Part shown: piece by piece, positions 1 through 7,613 of the stretch
Numbering within the stretch: the first letter of the stretch is position 1
How the letters are laid out: every line of letters starts with the position of its first letter
Origin: JANYJJ01 sp031386065
GTDB lineage: Bacteria; Pseudomonadota; Gammaproteobacteria; Burkholderiales; Burkholderiaceae_C
Assembly (NCBI GenBank): GCA_031386065.1
Contig: JANNBZ010000081.1
Span: forward strand, 1 to 28,034
Direction: 5' to 3'
Length of the DNA: 28,034 nucleotides
Program-made: the position numbers and the translations under genes
Notes under the pieces: generated by a model
Seen by the model: only the letters and a program-made list of their open reading frames with translations
What the model was told of the DNA's origin: nothing
Database searches by the model: none

Positions 1-131
1 GGGCACGTTCCGATATATTACTCACCCGTTCGCCACTCGCCACCAGGATTGCTCCCGTGCTGCCGTTCGACTTGCATGTGTAAGGCATGCCGCCAGCGTT
101 CAATCTGAGCCAGGATCAAACTCTTCAGTTC
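1..131 (-). rRNA. 16S ribosomal RNA, 5' end only (partial)
   Basis: Read on the minus strand, the sequence carries the universal 16S 5' signature GAAGAGTTTGATCCTGGCTC, followed by the conserved stretches GAACGCTGGCGGCATGCC and ACATGCAAGTCGAACGG and by the helix ending GGCGAACGGGTGAGTAAT. The 5' end is placed by alignment to the E. coli start AAATTGAAGAG. Only about the first 130 nucleotides are present; the gene leaves the window on the left. The variable stretch after the ACATGCAAGTCGAACGG block looks like Burkholderiales of the Rubrivivax/Leptothrix type, but this is by eye and not a database match. Confidence 0.97.
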
Positions 132-161
132 GATCTTGATAAATTACTCAAAGAATTGATA

Positions 162-185
162 GGAACTTCACTTGCATGAAATTCC
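162..185 (-). repeat. Stem-loop in the rRNA leader
   Basis: On the minus strand GGAATTTCA and TGAAGTTCC form a nine-pair stem (one G-U pair) around a six-base loop. It sits about 30 bases before mature 16S. It may help fold or process the leader. Confidence 0.55.
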
Positions 186-288
186 AATTCAGTGAGCGTT
201 TTAGGTCCATGAGACCTTGACTCCCCAGGTTGCCCTAGTTTGTCTTGGCACTCGCCTTCAAACGCCCACACTTATCGGCTGTTAGTTT

Positions 289-298
289 TTAAAGAGCT
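289..298 (-). promoter_or_regulatory. boxA antitermination site of the rRNA leader
   Basis: The minus strand reads AGCTCTTTAA, against the rrn boxA consensus TGCTCTTTAA. This is where NusB/NusE load the antitermination complex. The position in the leader, about 160 bases before the 16S start, is as expected. Confidence 0.8.
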
Positions 299-350
299 GC
301 AACTTTCATTGCGCCGTTTGATTCAATTTCTTGTTTCAACCGGGAGAGTG

Positions 351-380
351 ATTCTGACATGTTTTTCTAAACCCTGTCAA
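351..380 (-). promoter_or_regulatory. Main rRNA promoter (sigma70)
   Basis: On the minus strand a perfect -35 TTGACA (375-380) is followed after 18 bases by a -10 CAGAAT (351-356). The start would fall near 344. The discriminator after the -10 is C-rich (CACTCTCCC); GC-rich discriminators are typical of stringently controlled rRNA promoters. Confidence 0.75.
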
Positions 381-460
381 ACACTCGGTTTTTGCAAACC
401 CTTCGCCGTTGGTTACTTGCGGGCTTCTTGCGTTGCCTGCTGTTTTCAGCGAAGAGCGCG

Positions 461-490
461 ACTGTAGCATCTTTTTCGCAGTGCCAGCAA
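461..490 (-). promoter_or_regulatory. Possible second, upstream rRNA promoter
   Basis: On the minus strand TTGCTG (485-490) and TACAGT (461-466) are 18 bases apart, about 110 bases upstream of the main promoter. Tandem rRNA promoters are common. The match is weak, so this is tentative. Its -35 begins only 21 bases after the ptsI stop codon. Confidence 0.35.
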
Positions 491-511
491 GCCGGTCGGC
501 TGAAAATCTTC

Positions 512-2332
512 TCAGGCGGTCGACTCGTGTTGGGGGCCCGCAGGCGCATTTGCCAATCCCCGCTGCACCGCCATGCAGGTCTGCTGCGGATCGTCCGCGT
601 TCAGAAGCTGATCGAGGCTCGCAGCCCATCGCCGCGCATCTGTGCGCAAGACACGTTGCTTGACCGCCAACACTTGCGACGGGTGCATCGAAAAGCTGCG
701 CAGGCCCATGGCCAGTAGCAGCTCGGTGAAGTTCGGGTCGCCCGCCATTTCACCGCAGACCGAGACGTCTTTTCCCGCTGCCGTCGCTTGCGCAATGGTC
801 TGCGCGATCAGTTGCAGAACGGCGGGATGCCAAGGGTCGTAGAGGTGGGCCACTGCCTCGTCTGCTCGGTCAATGGCCAGCGTGTACTGGATCAGGTCGT
901 TGGTGCCTATTGAAACGAAATCGAACAGCCGCAGCAGGCTCGGCAACATCAAGGCAGCGGCGGGCACTTCAACCATTGCGCCCACCTGAATCTCGGTGAA
1001 CGGACGGCCCGCTTCGCGCAGTTGCTGCTTGGCTCGTGCCACCGATTCCAGCGTTTGCCGCGCCTCACCCAGATGAGCAACCATCGGGATCAGCAGCTTC
1101 ACCTTGCCGAACGCACTGGCGCGCAGGATGGCGCGCAACTGTTGGCGGAACATGCCAGGCTCCGAAAGGCTCCAGCGTATGGCGCGCAGCCCCAAGGCCG
1201 GGTTCAACGCGTGCTCGTGGCGCAGTTCGTTCACCGACATCCTCTCAAGCGGCTTGTCGGCGCCGATGTCGACCGTGCGGATCGTCACCGGCAAGCCTTT
1301 CATCGCCACGACGGCTGCTTTGTAGGCTTCGAACTGCTCGTCTTCGCCTGGCAGTTCGCCTTCGCGATTCATGAACAGGAACTCGCTGCGAAACAGACCC
1401 ACGCCGACTGCGCCCGCCTCGAGAGCCGCCGGCGCGTCACCCGGCAGCTCGATGTTCGCCAGCAACTCGATCCGTTCTCCATCCAGCGTGATGGCCGGCG
1501 TGTGACGCAACCGCGACAGCCGCGCTCGCTCCAGTTCGCTTTGTCGCTGCCGGAAGCGGTACTCCTCAAGCAGGATTGCCGACGGGCCGACGATCACGAT
1601 GCCGGCATCGCCGTCGATCACGACCCAATCGTCCTGCCGAATGATGCGACTGGCCTCGCGGGCTCCCACCACTGCCGGTATGTCCAGGCTGCGCGCCACG
1701 ATCGCCGTGTGCGATGTCTTGCCGCCCACATCGGTGATGAAGCCGGTGAAGACGCTGCGCTTGAACTGCAGCATGTCGGCGGGCGCGATGTCGTTCGCCA
1801 CCAGCACCAGCGGGTCTTCGCCGGCGAAGTCGCGTTGATTCGGCGCCATCGCGGGCCCGTCTGACGGATGCGCCAGCGCAGCAGACGCCACACCGCGCGC
1901 CATGACACGCAGCAGCCGCTCGACCACTTGCTCCAGATCGGCCTTTCTCTCGCGCAGGTACTCGTCCTCCATCTCGTCGAACTGGCGAGCCAGAACTTCG
2001 AGCTGGGCCGACAGCGCCCACTCGGCGTTGTAGTGGCGATCGCGAATCCAGTTCTTAGTGGCTCCGGTGAGGGACTCGTCGTGCAGAAGCATCAGATGCA
2101 CATCCAGCAACGCCGACAACTCGGCCGGCGCTTCGGCGGGAAGGTCCCGTTGCAGAGTCGTCAGCTCGGCGGCCACCTCGTCGCGTGCGACACGCAGACG
2201 GGTGATTTCGTGGTCGACGCCGGCCGCCTCGATGAAGTAATGCGCAACATCGACACGACTCGATGCGACCAACACCGCACGGCCAATCGCCACGCCTCTC
2301 GACACGGGCAGACCGAAAAGTTGGATGCTCAT
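512..2332 (-). CDS. ptsI: Phosphoenolpyruvate-protein phosphotransferase (PTS enzyme I)
   Basis: Enzyme I takes phosphate from PEP in the cytoplasm and passes it to HPr. At 606 residues it is slightly longer than the usual 570-590. Visible parts are the N-terminal HPr-binding and phosphohistidine domain with the active His208 in GGKTSHTAIVAR, then the TIM-barrel PEP-binding domain with FVSIGTNDLIQYTLA and the active-site Cys526 in VCGEMAGDP. The ATG shown matches the usual family start (short lead, then GLPVSRGVAIG). There is no Shine-Dalgarno sequence; a weak TAGCAT -10-like box (2339-2344) lies six bases before the ATG. In relatives ptsI normally follows ptsH directly, but here a gene on the other strand separates them, so ptsI must use its own promoter. 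The rRNA operon begins right behind it. Confidence 0.97.
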   Translation of the reverse strand: MSIQLFGLPVSRGVAIGRAVLVASSRVDVAHYFIEAAGVDHEITRLRVARDEVAAELTTLQRDLPAEAPAELSALLDVHLMLLHDESLTGATKNWIRDRHYNAEWALSAQLEVLARQFDEMEDEYLRERKADLEQVVERLLRVMARGVASAALAHPSDGPAMAPNQRDFAGEDPLVLVANDIAPADMLQFKRSVFTGFITDVGGKTSHTAIVARSLDIPAVVGAREASRIIRQDDWVVIDGDAGIVIVGPSAILLEEYRFRQRQSELERARLSRLRHTPAITLDGERIELLANIELPGDAPAALEAGAVGVGLFRSEFLFMNREGELPGEDEQFEAYKAAVVAMKGLPVTIRTVDIGADKPLERMSVNELRHEHALNPALGLRAIRWSLSEPGMFRQQLRAILRASAFGKVKLLIPMVAHLGEARQTLESVARAKQQLREAGRPFTEIQVGAMVEVPAAALMLPSLLRLFDFVSIGTNDLIQYTLAIDRADEAVAHLYDPWHPAVLQLIAQTIAQATAAGKDVSVCGEMAGDPNFTELLLAMGLRSFSMHPSQVLAVKQRVLRTDARRWAASLDQLLNADDPQQTCMAVQRGLANAPAGPQHESTA

Positions 2333-2471
2333 TTGTCGATGCTAGCAGCGGCAACCGCCGGGCGGCATGGGGTTTGTCGCTCTGCAGCTAGGGCCACCGC
2401 ACGCGTCATGCACGGGTCACTGTCGGTTCACGCACACGTCATCTTCAAACCTCAGGATCGCTGGCATTGAC

Positions 2472-2479
2472 CGAGGAAA
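2472..2479 (+). promoter_or_regulatory. Ribosome binding site deciding the GTG start of the OlsB-like gene
   Basis: GAGGAAAA lies at the right distance before GTG 2485. It supports this start over the TTG at 2467, which would place this motif inside the coding sequence. Confidence 0.5.
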
Positions 2480-2484
2480 ATTCC

Positions 2485-3333
2485 GTGCGCGATCTGCCAT
2501 TGCCCTTCCAACCGCTGTCGGACCTGCGGATTGCCATCGCACCGCACAGGACGGCCCATTCGAGACCCCTCGCTGCGATTGAAACCGTTGAAGACACGCG
2601 CTCGTTCGACGTGCTCTGGGCTCGCACCGACGCTGAAGTGCGCGAGGCGCAGCAGCTGCGACACCTCGTGTTCGCCGACGAAATGGGCGCTCGCCTCTGC
2701 GTGCCCAGGGGCAGCCCGGCTGGCCACGACATCGACATGTTCGACCCGCACTGTGAGCACCTGCTAGTGCGCGCCCCGGGGCATGGCGGCGCACCCGGGC
2801 CGGTCATCGGAACCTATCGCGTACTCACGCCCGCCGCTGCGCAGCGTGTGGGAGGGCTGTACGCCGAAACCGAGTTCGACCTCACCCGGCTGCGTCCACT
2901 GCGGGCCAAGATGGTCGAGCTGGGGCGCTCATGCGTGCACCCCGACTGGCGATCCGGCGGCGTGATCATGGCGCTGTGGGGCGCCCTGGCCGAGTTCATG
3001 CTGCGCAATCGGCTGGACACCATGGTCGGCTGCGCAAGCGTCAGCATGCGCGACGGCGGTCACGTCGCGGCCAGCCTGTGGGAGCAACTGCGAAAGACCC
3101 ATCTTGCCGCCATTGAATGGCGCGTCGAGCCGCGTTTGGCGTTGCCGGTGCAAGACCTGCGTCGTGACCTGGTGGTCGAAGCTCCTGCCCTGATCAAGGG
3201 CTACCTTCGATGCGGCGCCAAGCTGCTGGGCGCGCCGGCCTGGGACCCGGATTTCAACAGCGCGGACCTGCCCATGATGATGCGCATCGCCGACCTGCCG
3301 CCGCGCTACCGAAAGCACTTTCTGGCTGCCTGA
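2485..3333 (+). CDS. OlsB-like GNAT N-acyltransferase (probable ornithine-lipid synthesis)
   Basis: The protein (282 residues) belongs to the acyl-ACP-using GNAT family that includes OlsB, L-ornithine N-acyltransferase, which makes lyso-ornithine lipid for the membrane. Hallmarks seen are LRHLVFADEMGA near the N-terminus, the block RAKMVELGRSCVHPDWRSG, and the GCASVSM and KGYLRCGAKLLGAPAWDPDFNSAD segments. The substrate is inferred from the family; other hemolysin-like acyltransferases look alike and no olsA partner is in the window. The GTG at 2485 was chosen because GAGGAAAA lies seven bases before it; a TTG 18 bases upstream is the alternative. It diverges from ptsI and ends 15 bases from the end of ptsH, splitting the PTS genes. 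Confidence 0.8.
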   Translation: MRDLPLPFQPLSDLRIAIAPHRTAHSRPLAAIETVEDTRSFDVLWARTDAEVREAQQLRHLVFADEMGARLCVPRGSPAGHDIDMFDPHCEHLLVRAPGHGGAPGPVIGTYRVLTPAAAQRVGGLYAETEFDLTRLRPLRAKMVELGRSCVHPDWRSGGVIMALWGALAEFMLRNRLDTMVGCASVSMRDGGHVAASLWEQLRKTHLAAIEWRVEPRLALPVQDLRRDLVVEAPALIKGYLRCGAKLLGAPAWDPDFNSADLPMMMRIADLPPRYRKHFLAA

Positions 3334-3348
3334 TGCCTGGCGAAGCGC

Positions 3349-3618
3349 TCACTGACCCTCGCCGAACTTGTCGTTGATCAGAGTCAGCAACGCGGCCGTC
3401 GCGGCCTGCTCGTCGTCGCCTTCGACTTCTATTTCGACTTCGGCGCCCATCCCGGCGGCCAGCATCATCACGCCCATGATGCTTTTCGCATTGACGCGCC
3501 GACCATTGCGGCTCATGAAGACCTCACTGCGAAAGCCGCCGGCCAGCTTGGTGAGCTTGGCCGACGCGCGTGCGTGGAGCCCCAACTTATTGCTGATGTT
3601 GATGGTGGTTCTGATCAT
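3349..3618 (-). CDS. ptsH: PTS phosphocarrier protein HPr
   Basis: HPr (89 residues, normal size) carries phosphate from enzyme I to EIIA proteins. His15 sits in NKLGLHARASAK. Ser46 sits in NAKSIMGVMML, the site used by HPr kinase where that enzyme exists. The start overlaps the end of the EIIA gene by 32 bases, so the two are translated together. The gene ends 15 bases from the convergent OlsB-like gene. Confidence 0.97.
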   Translation of the reverse strand: MIRTTINISNKLGLHARASAKLTKLAGGFRSEVFMSRNGRRVNAKSIMGVMMLAAGMGAEVEIEVEGDDEQAATAALLTLINDKFGEGQ

Positions 3619-4045
3619 TGGCGCCCGGTTTGACCGTTTGATTTTGCGGCCTCGACACCGCCACCTGCATCACACCCTCCTTGGCCCCGGTCATCGCTCG
3701 TGCGACCAAGGCTTCGAGCGGCTCGTTGGCGTAGCAAAGGCAGCGCCACAACATCGGCACGTTGACGCCGGCAATGACCTTGATCTGCGACACGTCCATC
3801 GAACCGGCCAGGCGCTGCGCGACATTGCAGGGCGTGGCACCGAACACGTCCGTGAAGATCAGAGCCTCGGGGTTGCGCGTGCGCACAAGCAGGTCTCGCG
3901 CACGAACTTCGATTTGCTCGATCGGCATGTCGGCCGGCACATCGAATGCCTGCAGCACGCCTGCGCAGTCGGGAAAAGCGTGCTCGGCCACCGCCTTCAG
4001 CGATGAAGCCAGTGGCGCGTGAGCAATGATCAGAAGTCCCGGCAT
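3587..4045 (-). CDS. PTS EIIA component, mannose family
   Basis: This 152-residue cytoplasmic protein has the fold signature of EIIA-Man: the N-terminal strand GLLIIAHAPLASSL with phospho-acceptor His9, then ALIFTDVFGATPCNVAQ, and GVNVPMLWRCL. It accepts phosphate from HPr. No EIIB or EIIC sugar permease is present nearby, so a regulatory role is likely, as described for comparable incomplete PTS systems in proteobacteria. The ATG was chosen over an in-frame TTG nine bases upstream because the conserved strand begins at the ATG. The C-terminus is rich in Gln, His and Asn (NDQNHHQHQQ) because it reads through the start of ptsH. A GATAAT box sits eight bases before the ATG. Confidence 0.92.
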   Translation of the reverse strand: MPGLLIIAHAPLASSLKAVAEHAFPDCAGVLQAFDVPADMPIEQIEVRARDLLVRTRNPEALIFTDVFGATPCNVAQRLAGSMDVSQIKVIAGVNVPMLWRCLCYANEPLEALVARAMTGAKEGVMQVAVSRPQNQTVKPGANDQNHHQHQQ

Positions 4046-4047
4046 GG

Positions 4048-5313
4048 TCAGCAATTATCAACACTTGACTCGTGGAGCAACGTCGGTGCGGGCTGCGCTG
4101 CGTCCCCGCATCGCAAAAACCACACATAAGCGAGCAGGCAGCCTGTAGCCATCAACGCAAATGCCCCCTCGTACGATGACTCGACGCTCCAGCCCCCCGC
4201 CCGGAAGGCGTCGATGGCCAGGCCAATGCCCCACTGCAGCACGAAGATGCCCAGGAAGATCACGAGGTTGTAGGCCGACAAGGCGCGGCCTGCCAGACTG
4301 GCCGGGAAGGCTTGGCCGATGGCCGGCTGCGAGAGTGATACGACCGTGCTGGAGACGCAAAACAAAGCCCACACCCACGCGGTGGCGCGATGTCCGAGGC
4401 CGATCGCCACCAGCAGCACCAGCAAGGACAGCGGAACGCCCAGCGCGATCAGCCGCTGCGCGTTCCAGCCCTTCGCGTACAGCCTCGGCACCAGCGCGCC
4501 CCACAACCAGAACGCCGCCAGCATCGCGAGGTTGATGCCGAACAGCCCGAACGCCGCCTGCCCCGGCGTGTGGCCAGCGACCTTCGACAGCCACGGCCCC
4601 GCCCAAAGCGACTGCACTGCCACCAGGCCGCCGTAGTGAAAGAAGCCCATCGGCGCGAAGCGCTGAAACGTCGGGTGCCGAAACACGGCGGCGTAGCCCG
4701 CATCGGTGCTGGGCGCCACGGGGCCGGTCGGCGCCGGACTGGTGTCGTCCTTCGGCACCCAGCGCGCGGTCATGGTGATCGCCAACACGAACATCAGCGC
4801 CAACACCCAGAACATGCCGCGCCAACCCAGGGTCGGCAGCAACCACTGCACCGGCAGGGTCGATGCCAGCATGCCGAGCGAGCCCGTCATCAGCATCCAC
4901 GAGTTGGCGCGTAACTGGGCGCTGACGCCGAAGCGGTGCCTGAACAATGTCAGCGGGGCCATCAGGCAGGCGCTGACGCCCATGCCGATCAGCGCGCGCG
5001 CCAGCGTCAGCCAGACAAAGCTGCGCGCGATCGCGAACGCCGCGCAGCCCACCACGGCCAGCGCCAAAAAACCCATCAGTACGCGCTGCGGCCCGAACCG
5101 GTCGAGTGCGCGGCCCAGCGGCAGTTGCATGGCCGCGAAGCCGACGAAATAGGCCCCGGCCAACAAGCCCAGGTCACCGGCGCCCAGCCCCATCTCGGCG
5201 CTGAAATCGGGGGCCAGCGTGGCGGTCACGCCGCGCACCAGGGCCGAGAAAAAATAGGCGAACGCGAAGCACAGGAACGCGATCACCGCACGCCGCGCCG
5301 GCAGCAGCGTCAT
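4048..5313 (-). CDS. MFS transporter, 12 membrane segments
   Basis: The 421-residue protein shows about twelve hydrophobic segments in two halves with a cytoplasmic loop near residues 195-210. The MFS motif between segments 2 and 3 is degenerate but visible (GRALDRFGPQR). The N-terminal half carries a GVSACLMAPLTLFRHRF stretch often seen in nitrate/organic-anion-type and sugar-type MFS members. The substrate cannot be told from sequence. Its start codon overlaps the stop of the lipoprotein gene upstream (ATGA), so the two are translated together, and it ends two bases before the EIIA start. Confidence 0.9.
   Translation of the reverse strand: MTLLPARRAVIAFLCFAFAYFFSALVRGVTATLAPDFSAEMGLGAGDLGLLAGAYFVGFAAMQLPLGRALDRFGPQRVLMGFLALAVVGCAAFAIARSFVWLTLARALIGMGVSACLMAPLTLFRHRFGVSAQLRANSWMLMTGSLGMLASTLPVQWLLPTLGWRGMFWVLALMFVLAITMTARWVPKDDTSPAPTGPVAPSTDAGYAAVFRHPTFQRFAPMGFFHYGGLVAVQSLWAGPWLSKVAGHTPGQAAFGLFGINLAMLAAFWLWGALVPRLYAKGWNAQRLIALGVPLSLLVLLVAIGLGHRATAWVWALFCVSSTVVSLSQPAIGQAFPASLAGRALSAYNLVIFLGIFVLQWGIGLAIDAFRAGGWSVESSYEGAFALMATGCLLAYVWFLRCGDAAQPAPTLLHESSVDNC
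4054..4059 (-). promoter_or_regulatory. -10 box for the EIIA-ptsH operon
   Basis: GATAAT on the minus strand lies eight bases before the EIIA ATG, inside the last codons of the transporter gene. There is no Shine-Dalgarno sequence. A start site here would leave almost no 5' leader. The -35 is weak (GTTGCT, about 16 bases away). Confidence 0.4.
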
Positions 5314-5831
5314 GACGGGAGACGCAAGCCGGTGAAGAAAGTGTCCGTGCCTTGCGGGTCGAGCTTCTCGCCGATGACGGTCGCCTGGTAGACCCGCAAG
5401 CCGCGCGTGAAGACGCCGACCTCCGCCTGCAGAACGCGGCCTTCGCTGCCGCCCTTAATCGCCAGGCGCTCGGCCAGGCGGCTCGGCGTCATGCCCGGCA
5501 CGTTCAGCGGCGACATCACCGTTGCCTGGCCGCCGATGTTCGACGCCGCCAACGCGCGCAGCACTTCCAGTGCTGCCGCGATGCGCGTCGGGTCACTCAG
5601 TTCGGCATGCGACAACGCATAGGTGACGCCGTCGGCCGAACAGGACGCGAGGTGCATCTGAACCGTCTGTTCGGCCAGCGTCACGCTGCGCACGAAGCGG
5701 TCGGGCTTGCAGGGAAACATCACGACGGCGCCGCTTTCAGGCGGCTGGATCTCGCGCCAGTCCAGCGCCGGCGAGCACGCCGCCAGGCTCAATGCCAGCC
5801 CCACACCGCACCCCGTCTTTGCCCATTGCAT
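5310..5831 (-). CDS. Small predicted lipoprotein of unknown function
   Basis: The 173-residue protein begins with a signal peptide and a lipobox (LSLAAC, Cys at residue 21), so it should be lipid-anchored and face the periplasm. Further Cys residues (in FPCKPDRF and ASCSADG) could form a disulfide. I recognise no family. The ATG was chosen because the signal peptide begins directly after it; the longer reading frame upstream lacks any such feature. A CATAAT -10 box lies six bases before this ATG with no Shine-Dalgarno sequence. The gene overlaps the MFS transporter gene by four bases, so it probably works with that transporter or shares its regulation. Confidence 0.85.
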   Translation of the reverse strand: MQWAKTGCGVGLALSLAACSPALDWREIQPPESGAVVMFPCKPDRFVRSVTLAEQTVQMHLASCSADGVTYALSHAELSDPTRIAAALEVLRALAASNIGGQATVMSPLNVPGMTPSRLAERLAIKGGSEGRVLQAEVGVFTRGLRVYQATVIGEKLDPQGTDTFFTGLRLPS

Positions 5832-5837
5832 CACCCG

Positions 5838-5843
5838 ATTATG
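5838..5843 (-). promoter_or_regulatory. -10 box for the lipoprotein-MFS operon
   Basis: CATAAT on the minus strand is followed by six bases and then the ATG. Transcription would begin at or next to the start codon. No good -35 is visible. Confidence 0.45.
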
Positions 5844-5853
5844 GTGACCGCAC

Positions 5854-5859
5854 CACAAT
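5854..5859 (+). promoter_or_regulatory. Possible -10 box for the CoA-transferase gene
   Basis: CACAAT (four of six consensus bases) lies six bases before the ATG at 5866. The mirror arrangement for the divergent lipoprotein gene is ten bases away, so the two promoters would overlap and compete. Confidence 0.35.
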
Positions 5860-5865
5860 TCGCCG

Positions 5866-7110
5866 ATGCAACCCATTGCCACCCCACCCGCCCAGAGCCT
5901 TGCCGGCGTTCGCGTGCTCGACCTGTCCCGCGTGCTCGCCGGGCCCTGGTGCACCCAGACGCTGGCCGACCTCGGTGCCGACGTCATCAAGGTCGAGCGC
6001 CCCGGCAGCGGCGACGACACCCGCGGCTGGGGCCCGCCGTTCCTGAAGGACAGCGCGGGCACCGACACCGCCGAGGCCGCCTACTACCTCGGCACCAACC
6101 GCAACAAGCGCTCGATCACGGTCGACATCGCAACGCCGCAAGGTCAGACGCTGATCCGCCAACTGGTGCTGCAAAGCGATGTCTTCGTCGAAAACTTCAA
6201 GGTCGGTGACATGGCCCGGTTCGGCCTCGACGCAGCAGCGCTGTGCACGCTGAACCCCAGGCTGGTGTACTGCTCGGTGACCGGCTTCGGCCAAACCGGC
6301 CCCTACCGCGAACGGGCCGGCTACGACTACGCGGTGCAGGGCATCGGCGGCCTGATGAGCGTGACCGGCGAGCGCGACGATCGCCCGGGCGGCGGCCCGC
6401 AAAAGGTCGGTGTTGCGGTGACGGACCTGTTCACCGGCATGTACGCCACCGTGGCCATCCTGGCCGCACTGCGCCACCGCGACGCGGGGGGTCAAGGCCA
6501 GGTCATCGACATGGCCCTGCTCGACACCCAGGTCGCGATGCTCGCCAACCTGGGTGCCAACTACCTGGCCACCGGTGTGGCACCGGCGCGAATGGGCAAC
6601 GCGCACCAGAACATCGTGCCCTACCAGGTGTTTGAAGTCGCCGACGGGCACTTGATTCTGGCGGTGGGCAACGACAGCCAGTTCGCGAAGTTCTGCGCCG
6701 TCGCCGATGTCCCGGCGTTGGCACTCGACCCGCGGTATGCCCGCAACGCCAACCGCGTGCGCCACCGCGAAACACTGGTGCCGCAGCTGGCGGCGCTGCT
6801 GCTTCAGCGCAGCAAGTCGGACTGGCTCGCGGCGCTGGAAGCCGCGAAGGTTCCTTGCGGCGCGATCAACAACCTCGACGAGGTGTTCACCGACCCGCAG
6901 GTGCGCCATCGCGGCATGGCGGTGGCCATGCCGCACCCGCTGACCGACGACTTGCGCCTGGTGGCCAGTCCGATGAAGTTGTCGGCCACGCCGGTCGCCT
7001 ATACGCGCGCGCCGCCAACGCTGGGACAGCACACCGACGAGGTGCTGGCCGAAGCCGGGCTGAGCAGCGTGCAAATTGCCGATCTGCGCGCGAATGGGAT
7101 CGTGGGGTGA
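5866..7110 (+). CDS. CaiB/BaiF family (class III) CoA-transferase
   Basis: The 414-residue enzyme moves CoA between carboxylic acids. Family marks are LAGVRVLDLSRVLAGPW at the N-terminus, LADLGADVIKVERPGSGDDTR, FVENFKVGDMARFGLD, the GYDYAVQGIGGLMSVTG segment and RHRDAGGQGQVIDMALLD. Asp187 in VAVTDLFTGM fits the catalytic aspartate by family comparison. Length is normal. The substrate cannot be assigned; formyl-, succinyl- or racemase-type members share these motifs. The stop overlaps the GTG of the next gene (GTGA), so the exported thioredoxin-fold protein is made from the same message. Confidence 0.93.
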   Translation: MQPIATPPAQSLAGVRVLDLSRVLAGPWCTQTLADLGADVIKVERPGSGDDTRGWGPPFLKDSAGTDTAEAAYYLGTNRNKRSITVDIATPQGQTLIRQLVLQSDVFVENFKVGDMARFGLDAAALCTLNPRLVYCSVTGFGQTGPYRERAGYDYAVQGIGGLMSVTGERDDRPGGGPQKVGVAVTDLFTGMYATVAILAALRHRDAGGQGQVIDMALLDTQVAMLANLGANYLATGVAPARMGNAHQNIVPYQVFEVADGHLILAVGNDSQFAKFCAVADVPALALDPRYARNANRVRHRETLVPQLAALLLQRSKSDWLAALEAAKVPCGAINNLDEVFTDPQVRHRGMAVAMPHPLTDDLRLVASPMKLSATPVAYTRAPPTLGQHTDEVLAEAGLSSVQIADLRANGIVG

Positions 7111-7613
7111 CGCTCCCCACGCCGACCCGCCGCGGCCTGCTGGTCGCATTCGGGGCCTGCTGCAGCGTTGCGGCGAGTCCCCGGTCGGCGCAGGCGCAGG
7201 AAAGCGCGCTGCCGCGACCGGCGTCGCTGCCCGACGCGGCAGCCGCCGCAGCGCGCCGCAATGAACCGCTGGTGGTGCTGGTCAGCCTGCGAGGCTGCCC
7301 GTTCTGCGAGCGAATCCGTCGCGCCCATCTGTTGCCATTGCAACGCGAACAAGGCCCCGGCGTGGTGCAACTCGACCTGGGCACGACGACTTCGGTCGTC
7401 GACTTCGACGGCGTGCTGCGCAGCCACACCGCGGTGGTGCGAAGCTGGCGCGTGACCATGGCACCGACGGTGCTGATGTTCGATGCAGCAGGTGCCGAGA
7501 TCGCCGAACGCCTGGTCGGCGCCGGGCTGGCCGACTTCTACGCCGCCTACCTCGATCAGCGCTTGCAGACGGCCCGCGCCGCACTAGCGCGGCCCCTGCC
7601 GCCCCGGTCGTGA
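7107..7613 (+). CDS. Exported thioredoxin-fold protein with CPFC motif
   Basis: The 168-residue protein starts with TRRGLLVAFG, a twin-arginine-like signal, and a likely cleavage site after AQA (residue 30). The mature part has the thioredoxin strand VVLVSLRGCPFCERIRR with the redox pair Cys64/Cys67 and the cis-proline loop MAPTVLMF. It resembles SoxW-like and other single-domain periplasmic thiol-disulfide proteins. Its partner is unknown. The GTG start overlaps the stop of the CoA-transferase by four bases and is the only start that gives an intact signal peptide in this spacing. Confidence 0.85.
   Translation: MTLPTPTRRGLLVAFGACCSVAASPRSAQAQESALPRPASLPDAAAAAARRNEPLVVLVSLRGCPFCERIRRAHLLPLQREQGPGVVQLDLGTTTSVVDFDGVLRSHTAVVRSWRVTMAPTVLMFDAAGAEIAERLVGAGLADFYAAYLDQRLQTARAALARPLPPRS

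Larger units (their letters stand above)
132..344 (-). other. rRNA operon 5' leader (transcribed spacer)
   Basis: No gene lies between the 16S 5' end and the last codon of ptsI. The part nearest the 16S is the transcribed leader. It holds a boxA-like antitermination site, a small stem-loop just before it at 299-312 (GCAA/TTGC arms, boxB-like), a boxC-like GTGTGGGCGTTTG after it at about 257-269, and two hairpins nearer the 16S, at 203-217 (AGGTC/GACCT) and 162-185. The upstream boundary is the start site inferred from the promoter, so it is approximate. Confidence 0.75.

Noticed and set aside
491..502. AGCC/GGCT hairpin after ptsI as a possible terminator
   Set aside because: Four pairs and no T-run on the minus strand; too weak to call.
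240..700. Small overlapping open frames in the rRNA leader region
   Set aside because: They overlap the rRNA promoter, boxA and the end of ptsI, have no ribosome sites and no recognisable products.
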